64,000 nt of DNA from Setomelanomma holmii (taxonomy: Eukaryota; Ascomycota; Dothideomycetes; Pleosporales; Phaeosphaeriaceae), in NCBI GenBank assembly GCA_010015745.1, contig ML978296.1:1-64000 (forward strand). The letters are read 5' to 3'. How positions within the stretch are numbered: position 1 is the first letter of the stretch; the number at the start of each line of letters is the position of its first letter. Positions 39,144 to 50,330 of the stretch are shown one piece after another. A program made the translations under genes and the position numbers. The notes under the pieces are model-generated. The model saw nothing but the letters and a program-made list of their open reading frames with translations, searched no databases and had not been told where the DNA came from.

Positions 39144-42100
39144 TCACCTCACTGCTATGTTCTCCACGTTCTCGAACGCAAAGCTTGGGCTTCCGGGCTC
39201 CGCACTCGCCGCATTTGGTGGCAGATCCGTCCTCGTCTCGCCCTTCGATCCATCTTCCTTGATGACCATGCCTTCCTTTCCTCCTTCAGCCACAGTCACG
39301 ATTTCCACGTGGACGCATTTCTGGATCGTTTGCTTCAGGCCGGGGATCATGGAGCGCAGAGTGCTCAGCTCATCAAATGCGAGCTCGCGGTTCAGCACGA
39401 CTTCCTTAGACTCGCCGTTGTCGAGACGTCGCTTGAGGCCATTGATGAAAGGCATTGCTTTCTTTGACTCGGATTTGTCGATTGACTTGGACAGAGACTT
39501 GATATCGATGTTGGGGTAAGAAGTAGCCACGAGGTCAATGTACCTATGAGGGTATTAATATAGCTGTGCATGAGGCTGTCGTGCGGCAGTTCTACTCACT
39601 TCTTCTGCCATGCTGGCCACTCCTGCGCAGCGAATATGGTGATATTCTTTTCCTTCTTGGGGTCGAACGCTGCTGCCTTGCCCTTGGACAACCTCTTAAC
39701 CGCCGCGCCTTCCGCCGATGTAATGTTTGACTGTGTCTGTCGCACAAACTCGCGCGCTGCTGTGAGAGACGGGTTCGCTTCTGGCACCTTGGGCCATTGT
39801 GCGTTCTGGACGGTTTCAGGCTCCTTGAGAACCTCAAGCCAGATGTACTCAGCCCAATGCGGCGCAATTGGCGTGAGAAGGAGAGCTTGGAGCTTAATGA
39901 ACTTCTTAACGAGATCCTCGTGCATACCGAGACCTGCGGCGCGTGTAGCTTCTCGGTAGAAGTCGCGAGCAGAAGTGAAATCGTAGAAGCCGGACTTGAG
40001 TGCGAGCTTGTAGGATGTGTCGGTGTAGTGTTGGAAGGTCTCGTGCACCAACAAATTCATCTCGTTGTCGAACATGTCGTCGAAGAGAACTCGCTCGCTA
40101 CCACTCTGGCGCTGGATGACGTCGGTGTTCTTGACGCGCTCGGTGCTTCTTGACTCGAGGTACTTTGCAGCATCTGGGACGTAAATTGCCTCGCGAACCA
40201 GCTCTTCGCACCATTTGCGCAGCTCGAACAGCTTCAAGATATTGGCGTTAGCAACCGTCTCTTCGAAGTTGGCATCACCAATATCGTCACCTGCATCAGC
40301 AAGCGCAATGCGCGTGGCATCAGCACCAAACTTCTCGACAGCGCCAGCGATGGTGAGGAAGTTGCCGGTAGATTTGCTCATCTTCTCTCCGTTGAGCATA
40401 AGATGTCCATTGACACGGAAGCTGCGCGGCCAGTTCTCCTTGGGGAAGATTGCAGTGTGTACGTAGAGATTGAAGGTTAGGTGGTTCTGGATAAGATCCT
40501 TGCCGCTAGTACGCATGTCGAGCGGGTACCAGTAGTCGAAGTGTCGTCGCATCGTCTCAAGAGCCTTCTTCGGAATGTCCGATTGTGGTACATCTGAGCG
40601 TTCTCGTCGGCCAAAGACATAGTCCCATGCGTCATCTGTGAACTGCTCGGGCTTGATGCCGAGAGGGCCGACTTCCTTACCGAACATGTCCGTGTGAAGC
40701 AGATGTGCGAAGGAGTAGTATGCTTGGTAGATTGTGGAATCTGACAGACTCTCGACCATGACTGATGGATCCCATGGCACTTTCGTTCCAAGTCCGTATG
40801 ACCGCGCGCAAGCCCAAATGCTCAGCCAGTCGACGACTCGTAGGAACTGGTTCTTAGCTTCTGAGTAGTAGAGATTGAGGTCGCCTTCGATGTGTGATCT
40901 GACCTTCTCGGCCCACTCGCCATCTCCGCCGTTGGCCGCTGTGCCGTAATTCATGTACCATTGGTCGAGCAGAGCCGCAACACAGTCGTCACCACTTCGA
41001 CTGATGACCTTGCCGTCCGGCTCAGCATACGCGAAAGCATCGCCAGCATCGATGAGCTGCTTTCGAACAAGATTCTTCGCTTCCTCAACAGACTTGCCAG
41101 CAAAGTCGCCGTAGACCATCTTGCCCTTGTAGAAGCCCTCCTTGTATGCCTTGTCTTTGGCGTCAGCAAGCTTGGCTGCATCCTTGGGAGACTGAATTTT
41201 CATGTCTTCTACCAACTTCTTCGCGGTGAGGTTTCCATATGTGGGTGTGTCAATGATGGGGAGGATGTCGTCCAACTTGACCCACTCCTTCTGAATGCCG
41301 TAGTACTCTGCCTTCTTGGCGAGGTCGAAGGAAGTTATGTAGTCGTCTGGCGAATCTGATGGCACACATGTGACGACGGCGGTACCCTTGGTGTCCTTGA
41401 CCGTTTCCATGGGCAGAATATAAACTTCCTTGTGGACAGACAATGGAGCGTGTACGACTGTTCCGATGACTTCCTTGCCCATGAAGCTAGCGACTTGCGG
41501 GAATACGCCCCACTCCGGGAAGATGCCGGGTTGATAGGCCATATTGCGAGCTGCACGCTGGCTGCACACAAAGTACTCAGTATCAGTGACTCTGAAGAGT
41601 CCGTACTCGATCGTTGGGCTGACGAAGCATGAAGTCTGGCCGTACATGGTCTCTGGTCGTAGTGTAGCTGGGATGAAGTAGGCGCTTGCGCCTTGCGGAA
41701 GCTTGCTCTCAATTTCGTTCGCGGAGTCTGCCCACTTTACAACCTTCATCTTGAGTCCTGTGTACTCTTGAACGCCGACACCCTCTCCAGACTGCCTGTC
41801 GTGGTCCATGCATGCCTGTCCGTCCTTGGGGCTGTACACGGTATATCGCTTGGCGAAGATGATCTTCTTCATGTCGAGCAGCTTGCGCATTTGCCAGGCG
41901 ACGAAAGAGTCGTAGTAAGGATTTGCGTCGGTGGTGACGAATTGCCGCCTCCAATCTATCCTAGCGCCAAAGTTGTTGAGATCGCGCTTGGCGAGAGGAG
42001 GGAAGTACTGGATCCAGTGCGCAGGGTCAGCGAACTTGTGAATCTCTTCGAGCGGGATGCCTTGCGCCAGCATGATCTGAAACTGGTATTTGGTCTTGAC

Positions 42101-42694
42101 GGTCTTCGCGGAGGCCTTGCCCTTTTGCGCCTTGAACTTGGTGATGTCGGTCTTGGTCTCAGCCTGAGTTGGCGCTGGCGGTTCTGGCACGCTGTCGTCT
42201 AGAACATTTTCAACGGGACATCGCTCAAAGTTTTGGCCGAACTGCTCGACTTCTCTTACAAGCTTGTCTGCGCAGGCTTTGATGGGCATGCCCGTCACGT
42301 GGTAGCCGAGCGGAAAGAGCGTCCGCTTGCCAACCATCCTCTGGAATCCTGCAGTGAACTCAACTTTTGATGCAGTGAAACCATGGCCAGCGTGGAGGGT
42401 GCCGTTCATGTAAGGGTAGGCAAAGTTGCCGAACCATTTTGGGTACTTTTCGTGCAGCTGGTCGGGTGTGGTGGTGTCGAAGGGCTCCTCTTCGAGAGAC
42501 GGCGCGTCCGGGTTGAAAACTCCCTGCTCTTGCCACGCCTTCTGGTAGCGCTTCTCTGCCTCGATCAGGGTATCTCGCTTTTCGGTGTTTTCAATCTTGA
42601 GTGTTTTTGACTCTGCTTCTTGCGGCTTCAGCAGGTCGATGGATGCAGTTACGGCATCTTTGGGCACGTCCTTGGGGGCCTGTGCTTCCGCCAT
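39144..42694 (-). CDS. Cytosolic leucyl-tRNA synthetase
   Basis: Intact, 1,164 residues, two exons (42694-39600, 39543-39144) and a 56-base intron (GTGAGT..ATAG) between QKK and YIDLVATSYPN. ATG 42694 (MAEAQAPKD) has an A at -3. It charges tRNA-Leu in the cytosol. Class Ia features: the HIGH-type motif in FAYPYMNGTLHAGHG (about residue 95-110), the CP1 editing domain (RPETMYGQTSCFV, TCVPSDSPDDY), KMSKS as GEKMSKSTGNF (about residue 735-745), an anticodon-binding region and the eukaryote-type C-terminal extension in the second exon. Length matches fungal cytosolic LeuRS. Divergent to the small membrane protein gene. The long uninterrupted frame shows that the assembly is sound here and that TAG/TGA/TAA act as normal stops. 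Confidence 0.96.
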
Positions 42695-42969
42695 GATGCC
42701 CAAACGATAATGAGAAAGACCAGGGAGCGTAAGAAGGAAGAGGCTGGCGTGGGGTAGTTGATGTTGGTTTGTGCTCAAGCCCGTATGCCCCGGGAGTCAT
42801 AGCGCTGGGGCAATCAAAAAGTGTGTGCCGCCAAGAGTTCGACTTGGTCCATGCGCATCCTTGACTTCAATGGAGCATCTGTGTGAACGTTAGTCGAGCA
42901 CTCGCATCTGCAGCAAAACTCAAAAGTCACGACATCGGCCCCTCGACACGCTGCTCGCCACGTGCCACG

Positions 42970-43407
42970 ATGCTGGGCCTCTTCCATCGCCTGTTCGGAC
43001 GGCAGCGAAGCAGCCTCCCGCCATTCGACTTTGCGCGCAATCGCTTCCGCCAAAAGAAGAAGTGGCCGCCCAATCTACCGCAGCTCACAGAGCGCCAGCA
43101 GTTTCGTTTTGAGCGCAAGTTCAAGCGTCGCATCCGCCTCAAGTCGATGCGCCCGCAGTGGAACAAGTGGGTCAAAATTACCCAGTGGAGCATCATCAGC
43201 TTCATCGTCGTCTATGGCGTCCTCTTCCACGACTTCGCAAAGGATCCGATGAATCCGCGACCGGGCGAACAGCCGTTCAAGGGCGTGAGGGATAAGATGT
43301 GGGCGTGGATAGGGAACTTTTATACACATACCGAGGCCACCATCAAAGGTGAAAGGGGTGCCCGAAGGCAGGAACCCATACATGGTCGGAGGAGTGAAGG
43401 GGAGTAG
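42970..43407 (+). CDS. Small conserved-looking single-pass membrane protein
   Basis: 145 residues from ATG 42970 (MLGLFHRLFGRQRSS); no earlier ATG in the frame. A very basic first half (FERKFKRRIRLKSMRPQWNKW) is followed by one transmembrane helix (KITQWSIISFIVVYGVLFHDFA, about residues 68-88) and a short tail (DPMNPRPGEQPF). The basic N-terminus plus one helix suggests a mitochondrial inner-membrane protein, but I do not recognise the family. It diverges from LeuRS across 275 bases. No lesion. Confidence 0.65.
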   Translation: MLGLFHRLFGRQRSSLPPFDFARNRFRQKKKWPPNLPQLTERQQFRFERKFKRRIRLKSMRPQWNKWVKITQWSIISFIVVYGVLFHDFAKDPMNPRPGEQPFKGVRDKMWAWIGNFYTHTEATIKGERGARRQEPIHGRRSEGE

Positions 43408-43639
43408 GAGGCTTCAAGCATGTGTTAGCAGAGAAATTGAAGAGAAAGCTTGAAGATGCCAAGACTTGCCCATCGTTCAGGACAGGTTCTTTGAAAGAAA
43501 GGAAATAAGATGAAGGATAACATACCGGCGAGCCATCTTCCAAGGCCTCGACGTAGATGGGCAATGGGCCCATGGGTGGGCGAGGTATGTGGAAGGGCCA
43601 TGGCTGGCAGTCCTTCTTTCGTCGTCAACCAACATGCTA

Positions 43640-44090
43640 CGACATCTCAAGAGGATCTGATGCTTACCGGCCAAATCTGGTACCTCGTCATGCCCGGTGC
43701 CATGTACCAGAATTTGCCACGCTTTATCTGGGTATGTGACCCGTCCAGGTACGTATGGTAGGTGGCAACATGCCTGCCTCTGAAGAGCAACTGCGTTAGC
43801 CAAGGATTATACTTTCGTAGATCATACTCCAACTTACGGGCCATAACCGACGAAGCGGAGCTGCACCGTAAAGTGCGGCTCCCTCGCATCATGCCATGTC
43901 TTGGTGACATGAGCTTCGGTTCCGTACGCCCAGTCAGGCCATGTGCCACCCCACCCATTGTAGGCGAACAAGTATACCTCTGAATTTGGCCCCAGGCCGG
44001 CAATTACTTCTTCGAGGCCAACGCGATGACGCACGGGGATCTCCGGAGCGAAGCTGATCCCGCCATGGTTGGGATAATACCTACATTTCG
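43640..44090 (-). pseudogene. Uncharacterised gene fragment (NGWGGTWPDW protein), probably broken
   Basis: A reverse-strand segment translating as YYPNHGGISFAPEIPVRHRVG, then SEVYLFAYNGWGGTWPDW, VTKTWHDAREPHFTVQLRFVGYG, and in another frame LLFRGRHVATYHTYLDGSHTQIKRGKFWYMAPGM. The text looks protein-like and Trp/Tyr/Gly-rich. A perfect-looking 47-base intron (GTAAGT..GCTAACGCAG) sits at the frame change, but removing it does not restore the phase, so either a frameshift is present or a different splice is used. Upstream exons are not found. Function unknown. Confidence 0.4.
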
Positions 44091-45374
44091 ATCAGTCCCT
44101 ACTCAATACTCCGTCAATGAAAGCATCGTTAGCTGTATGTCAATCGTTCTAGGTTGCTCGCTCGTCGGTATTTTACGGTTCCGCGTTGTGCTTCACTTGT
44201 TTCTGACTGTTGTCTCGCTGGTGCTGTCGAGGTTGAGCTCCTTCCAGATGCTACATTAGTAGAGAAGAACCAGTCGTGCTGGAGTTCTTCAACGGCGCCC
44301 ATGCCATTCTTCAGCAATCACGAAGGCTGTCATCGAAACCTCGTGCAGTAGCGTAGGCGGTCAGCCTCATGGGTGCCGAGGGTGATGCAACATCTCTCGT
44401 GTACGGAGACTATGTGGACTACGCCCAGTGGTGTGGACAACCTGGAGTGGTCTTTTGATCATTGGAAACCGACCGCCACGTCCCCGAATTTCCATGGCAG
44501 TGGTCTACGCCCTGTTGTTTGCGACTATTTACATCCAGGTTCTGCGTCGGAAGGAAGCGCTTCGCAACAGCCACTGTGCTTCAGAATCCGGACCAAGGCA
44601 TTCGTCTCGCTTTGGGAAGCGCTGGAATGGCAACTCGACTTTCGATCGTTCGGGGTCGTAATACTGGTGCATCGCTAGCATTTGTCGCATTCATCCAGAG
44701 CCGCATCGAAGCGGAGTCCTGAGGTCAACTCGTCTCCCCTTGACGTCACACCAAGTTTCCAATTACCAGCATCTGAAAGCAACGCCGAACGAAAATGACT
44801 GGGCAATGCAATAAGAGAGCGGTAGACGTGGTGTCCGTCTACTACTCGCGGCTGGGGACTCGCATTACCTCTCAAAGTATTCTTCGATTCCGGACCACAT
44901 CTTCAATCGGGATAGCACGGGCGGGGATTAGCGGGCGGCAGACAATGCTCTCAAGTCACCAGAGAAGAAAGAGCGGCCGCGCAGCGAGAAGCGGGTTGTT
45001 AGATTGTGGATTTGATCAGCTGTAGGCAGATTGCACCGAAATCATGTTGTTATTGTTGTTGCTTCGCGGTAGCCCTGGGCGACGCCTGTTTGTTGACGTA
45101 TCGTGAGGTTGAGATGGAAGGTGCGAAATTTCTTCAAATCAACGCATGGGCTGAAGCTCTTCCAGGCGATGACGGGCATCTTGAACGAGGGTCAAGACTC
45201 TTGTAGGCGTCTCAGGTGGCTGTGATGAAGAGAACTACTACTGCAGCAAAGGTGATGATACACAGGCTCAGAGATAGGGAAAGCTCCTATATACTCAATG
45301 ACATGTGCCGCTCGATGAACGCAGCTACTGTGATCTATCGCAAACTCAAGACATACATTCGCACCACACTGCGC
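44091..45374. other. Long intergenic region
   Basis: About 1.28 kb between the unknown fragment and the V-ATPase subunit B stop. Several open frames (44373-44722, 45305-45517) have no ATG-supported, motif-bearing product. Nothing recognisable. Confidence 0.45.
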
Positions 45375-47258
45375 TCATACATCGATTAAATTCTCGCCCT
45401 GTTGCTCGCCCTCTCCCGAGTTGTCGCTTGTGTCCTTGGTCGCCTTCTTCTTGCCGTCTTTGTCACCACGACTCCTCTGATAGTACTGGTCGAGGACCTT
45501 GGCTGGGATACGGTTAAGCAGTTCCTTGGGGTAGATACGGAGCAGCGACCATGCGAGGTCGAGCGATTCCTCAATGGAGCGAGATTCGTAGGCACCCTGA
45601 GCGATGAAAGACCGCTCGAACTTCTCGAGAAACTCGAGAGACAGCTTATCTTCGGATGACAGGGCCTCCTCCCCAACGACAGCCTTCATGGCGGCGGCGT
45701 CACGACCGATGGCGTACTTGGCGTAGAGCTGGTTGGAGACATCGCCGTGGTCCTTGCGTGTGCGACCCTCACCGATAGCGGACTTCATGAGACGGGACAG
45801 AGATGGTAGCACGTTGATGGGCGGGTAGATGCCCTTGTTGTCCAGCTGACGATCAATGAAGATCTGGCCCTCGGTGATGTAGCCTGTCAAATCAGGGATA
45901 GGATGTGTGATATCTGCAATGGTCAGTCGTGATTCTCGTTGAACCCTTGAGTGTTACTCACCATCGTTAGGCATGGTCAGAATGGGAATCTGGGTGATGG
46001 ATCCGTTGCGTCCCTCGACACGTCCAGCTCGCTCGTAGATGGTAGACAAATCCGTGTACATGTAACCGGGGTAACCACGACGACCAGGCACTTCTTCCCG
46101 TGCAGCTGAAACCTCACGTAGCGCATCGCAGTAAGATGACAGATCGGTAAGAATGACCAAGACGTGCTTCTCAAGCTGGTAGGCGTAGTATTCGGCGGTG
46201 GTGAGGGCGAGGCGTGGAGTGATGATACGTTCGATGCTGTGCCATGTCAGTCGAAGCCGTTGCTATTCCGTTCCGCAACTCACGTCGGGTCATTGGCCAA
46301 GTTCAAGAACAAGGTGACACGCTCCATACTGCCATTCTCCTCGAAATCTCTTGTGAAAAAGCGACTCGTCTCCAAGTTGACACCCATGGCTCCGAACACA
46401 ATGGAGAAGTTGTCGTCGTGGTCATCGTGCACGCCCTTGGTGGGCTTTCCGACCAAACCAGCCTGTCTGCAAATTTGGGCAGCAATTTCGTTGTGAGGAA
46501 GACCTGACGAGGAGAAGATGGGGATCTTTTGGCCACGGGCGATTGAGTTCATCGTGTCGATGGCGGAGATACCAGTCGAGATCATTTCTTCGGGGTACAC
46601 CTGGTCTTCTTAGCTTCGCCATACCACGTGAGATTACGTTCAGCCTTACTCGCGAGTATGGGTTGATGGGACTTCCGTTGATGTCGAGGTAGTCCTCTGC
46701 CAGCACCTTGGGGCCCTTGTCGATGGCCTTGCCCGAACCGTCGAAGATGCGCCCCAACATGTCCTCGGAGACACCAAGCTTCAAGCTGTGGCCGCTGAAC
46801 TCGACCTTGGTCTGTATGCGTCAGATATGCCCATTGCGCTGCTGCGGCCATATATACCTTTTTGACATCAATGCCCGTTGTGCCTTCGAAAACCTGTGCC
46901 CTTATCAGCTCCAGGCGTAAGCAATGGTGGCCTGGTCCAAATATACCTGTACGACTGCTCGGTTTCCTGCTCCAGTGTCAGTATCTAGTCGCCTCCTCAA
47001 GCTATCAGAGCTTACCTCGAGCTTCGAGGACCTGGCCAGAGCGCTCAGTGCCATCAGGCAGCGTCAAAGACACAATTTCGTTGAACCGCGGGAATTTGAC
47101 CTATCCGCCACATCCATAAGCTTGCGCCACATCTACTCGAAAGCCATATGCCTACGCACGTTGTCGAGAATGACCAATGGACCGTTGATCCCGCCGATGG
47201 TGTTGTAGCGTATCCTTGGAGTGACGTTCATCATGCGGGGATCGATTACGTCCGGCAT
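45375..47258 (-). CDS. VMA2: V-type proton ATPase subunit B
   Basis: Intact, 510 residues in eight exons: 47258-47160, 47100-47016, 46966-46947, 46893-46858, 46811-46650, 46600-46284, 46236-45962, 45913-45375. The seven introns are 46-59 bases and all GT..AG; phases add up to one frame ending ENLIDV. Start ATG 47258 (MPDVIDPRMMNVTPR). It is the nucleotide-binding, non-catalytic B subunit of the V1 sector on vacuoles and endosomes. Blocks: INGPLVILDN, LPDGTERSGQVLEARGNRAVVQ, KLGVSEDMLGRIFDGSG, PINPYSR, STGISAIDTMNSIARGQKIP, GLPHNEIAAQICRQAG, ERVTLFLNLANDPTIER, REEVPGRRGYPGYMYTDL, ITEGQIFIDRQL, LLNRIPAKVLDQYYQR. The high intron number contrasts with the one- or two-exon genes around it. Confidence 0.95.
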
Positions 47259-47797
47259 CGTGGCGGTGTTTTGGGTGCGCGCTTCGTTCGAGGGAAGGGT
47301 ATCGCTCGAGGGAGTGCTGCAGGCCGTAGAGAGGCGTCTGTATCAGTGGGCGCTGAGGTTCACGATGCTGGGAGTCCAGAGTGGGCTGCTAGAGCTATGA
47401 CCGCCTGCAGAACGTCCATGCGGCAGGCGATGACGGTGGTGCTTGGCGGGCGGCAACCTCACCGACCGTACCAGAACCACCGCAAGCACTTTACAAAGCA
47501 TCCACATCGAATCGTACTGTATTGTTCTGTGAGCATTCATCGCTCCATGCAGCTTGACCCTCCGCGACATATTGCCTTTGCAGCACAAGTCCCACGGTCA
47601 CATGAACACGCCGTCCAAGAGCCGGCAAGGCTACGAACATGTCCAATATACGAACCTGATGGGTAGCTGCGAGTAACAAGCGGTCGTGTAGAAACTACCT
47701 GTAAGGCTGATTCGTCTGCTTGCACAGCAGGGCTGAGGAAAGTCTGCGCCTCAGCCACCAGACCCTTAACACTATCTAGGGCCATTATGTATAGCGC
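47259..47797. other. Intergenic, upstream of VMA2
   Basis: About 540 bases with the VMA2 promoter. No coding signal. Confidence 0.45.
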
Positions 47798-49758
47798 ATG
47801 ATCGCAAACCTGACTTTGCCTATAATGTTCCACCCTCGCTCTAGTCCACGACATAAGCACCACTCAAGCGTGGAGACTTCTCGGCCGACACTTCAACACC
47901 AAGATCAGTCGCATTCATGGCAGAAGGCGCTCGCTGTCTTGGGTTCCGTAGGGGCCATATGCAATGTTGTTGATGCTGTCAGTACGACCATCACTTTGAT
48001 CACCGACCTTACGAAATTCAGGAATGGACCGACGCTGGGTTACACGACCTACACCATCAACTGCTCATGGATCTGGAGGTTTCGATCAAGTGCTGTGGCT
48101 TGCTCATCAACAAATTGGAGGGGTTCTTCTCAGATCCAGCCTCTCTTGCCGAGAAGCCTCTTGACCTACGGAACAGGTTCAAGATCGTCTTCGGAAAGTG
48201 CAGGGCCAGACAGCGTGCAGAAGCTGTTGGAGCGTCAGACGAGTGCCCTGTGCCCTGTCCCTGCTTCTCACGGCGTGTAATTGGTAAGCTCGGATTTTAT
48301 GCCCTAGTTATTACAGACTTCGACACCCTTCACCAGTATGCATCGATTAAGAAGATTTCACTGATCTACCTTGTGTAGCAACACCTTGGCCGAGCAGCAG
48401 CAGCATTTGCAAAGATCCAAGAGTCGCAAAATCCTAGATCGTGCCCAAGCTGACTCGATCTCCTTGTGCGTCCAACGCGATACCACTTCTTTTGCGACTC
48501 GCATGACAGACAATCTCTCCAAGATCTCCCGCGTATTCGACTTTGACCGGAATGTATTCTCCACGAGAGTATATGAGCGTGCTTTTCGTGGATCTGTCAA
48601 GACTGCCCTGAAGCATCAGCAATCGATCGATCGTTCACCTGCACAGTCACTTTATAAGAATATTTACATCCTAGGTGACGAGCTTGGCAAGTATCTGGTC
48701 AGCAATGCATTCCACCCAGATCATGCCAGAAGCTACCCTGAAGGCTGGATTTCCCACCGTCTGCGAATGCAGCAGCTCTGTGCGGAACTGATCTACGCCA
48801 TCATTCAGCGCGGAACCTTTGGTTGGGATGCAGACCAGATCTCTGTCCTTCGTTCGTATGCAACCGATGATCACGAAGCACGACCAAAATTCTCAGAAAC
48901 TCTGGATGCATGCACGATACTGTGGTGTGGATCGCTACGGAGATGACATGAGCCAAGTCCAGACACCCAAGGATACGTTAGAGAGGCGATCAGGTTGAGG
49001 AGCATGGTCTTCCAGATAGACATAATACCAGCCGGAGGTTGGAACGTCTATTGCGGAAACGCCGAGGCAAGATAGTGAGTACGCGGTATCCAGGATACCT
49101 ACAGCGCTGATAATTCGCTAGTTTCATCAATCAGATGGAGCAGATACTTCCACTACGAACCACACAACCTCGATACGAGATGCCTTCCTATGCAGATACC
49201 TCTCGCGCAAAAGCTCTCCTACATTCAAGTTCCACAATGGAGTGTCGCTTCCAAGCTGGGCCCTCTGCTGTCTGTTTGATCGCAACCTTAGCCGAGAAAG
49301 CGAAGACGTGGCCCTCGTTTGAGAATTTGCGGAGCGCACTTGCCATAACCTTCATCTTCGATCTACAAGACTATGGCAACGGGGCGCAAGAGACGCTCTG
49401 TGAAATGGCGACCAGACTAGACTCCAGCCTGGCAGATTTGGGCAGTCTCGAGAATCGTGGATCACCTAATGACCTCCCATTCCTCCTGCTGCTTCGCAAT
49501 GCCAAAGTCTTTCGGAATCAGCTCGACAGTACCAAGTTTCGCTTCGCATACGAAGATATTGTCGATGACTTTGACACAGCTCTCCATCGCATCGAAACGC
49601 ATTTTCGCCAGGTCGTTAAATTACCATTAACTTGCCTCATACTGGACGATGACGAGGAAGTTCGGTCAATTACTCTGACAGACACAGTGTATCATATCCT
49701 GAGCGAGCGAAGCAATCCGATGCCTGGCACGCAACTAGAAGCGCTTGTCTACTCATGA
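47798..49758 (+). pseudogene. Uncharacterised multi-exon gene, degraded
   Basis: From ATG 47798 a protein-like reading starts (WQKALAVLGSVGAICNVVDA..). Near 48000-48060 it moves to another frame (DLHHQLLMDLEVSIKCCGLLINKLEGFF..PLDLRNRFKIVFGK). After a likely intron ending at about 48379 (TGTAG) it continues with SRKILDRAQADS.. to WCGSLRR, TGA 48944-48946, and then in the same frame HEPSPDTQGYVREAIRLRSM..; a 49-50 base intron (GTGAGT..GCTAG, about 49075-49124) leads to FINQMEQILPLRTTQPRYEM.. and TGA 49756-49758. The N-terminal hydrophobic helix pair recalls fungal Helo-like N-terminal domains, but that is a weak guess. The internal TGA could be a former CGA. Confidence 0.45.
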
Positions 49759-50330
49759 GAAATTGCCGCTCGTCAAGCTCAAAGCCCGTGGTAGGAACCT
49801 CCAACTTCGCACTCAGCGTGCGACAAAGTTGGAGTCTTCATCATACTGAAAACCGGATACTGAGCCGAAAAAATCTGGAAGTAGCTTTTGCAACAAGGCT
49901 GGGCACCGTATTTCGCGATGTGACACAGCCACCACGAATAGCTGACGCTCAGCCCCGTGGCGGCGCTTTCGGCACCCCAAATGGCGAAGCTCTTCTAATC
50001 CTGTGGAGTGGCGCTCCGCAGTTCTGGTAAGCAAGATCGATATCGCGAGCATGGCAGATCTGACATCGATATTGCAGTGCGCTGCCTCATAGGGCGTTCA
50101 TCGTGCGTATGCAATGCCGAGTTGCTATTGGTCCATCCTGTCATCTCAGGAGAAACGGTGCACAGTTTCCACAAACACGGCACGCCTGCATGTCACATCT
50201 TACGTGTTTGGATACGCCTTAGGGCCCGCGAGACGCAGCCTTGTTGGGACGATCTCATATAATGGCCAGGGGCGATCCCTCATGCGCATTCCTCTTCGCA
50301 CCCAGCACAAATCCGGCCAGAAGTTACACC
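49759..50330. other. Intergenic
   Basis: About 570 bases before the surface-protein gene. Open frames carry no recognisable product. An in-frame ATG at 50262 could extend the next gene by 23 codons. Confidence 0.4.

Noticed and set aside
43800..43850. Perfect-looking 47-bp intron in the NGWGG gene as proof of an intact gene
   Set aside because: Removing it leaves the flanking protein-like segments out of phase.
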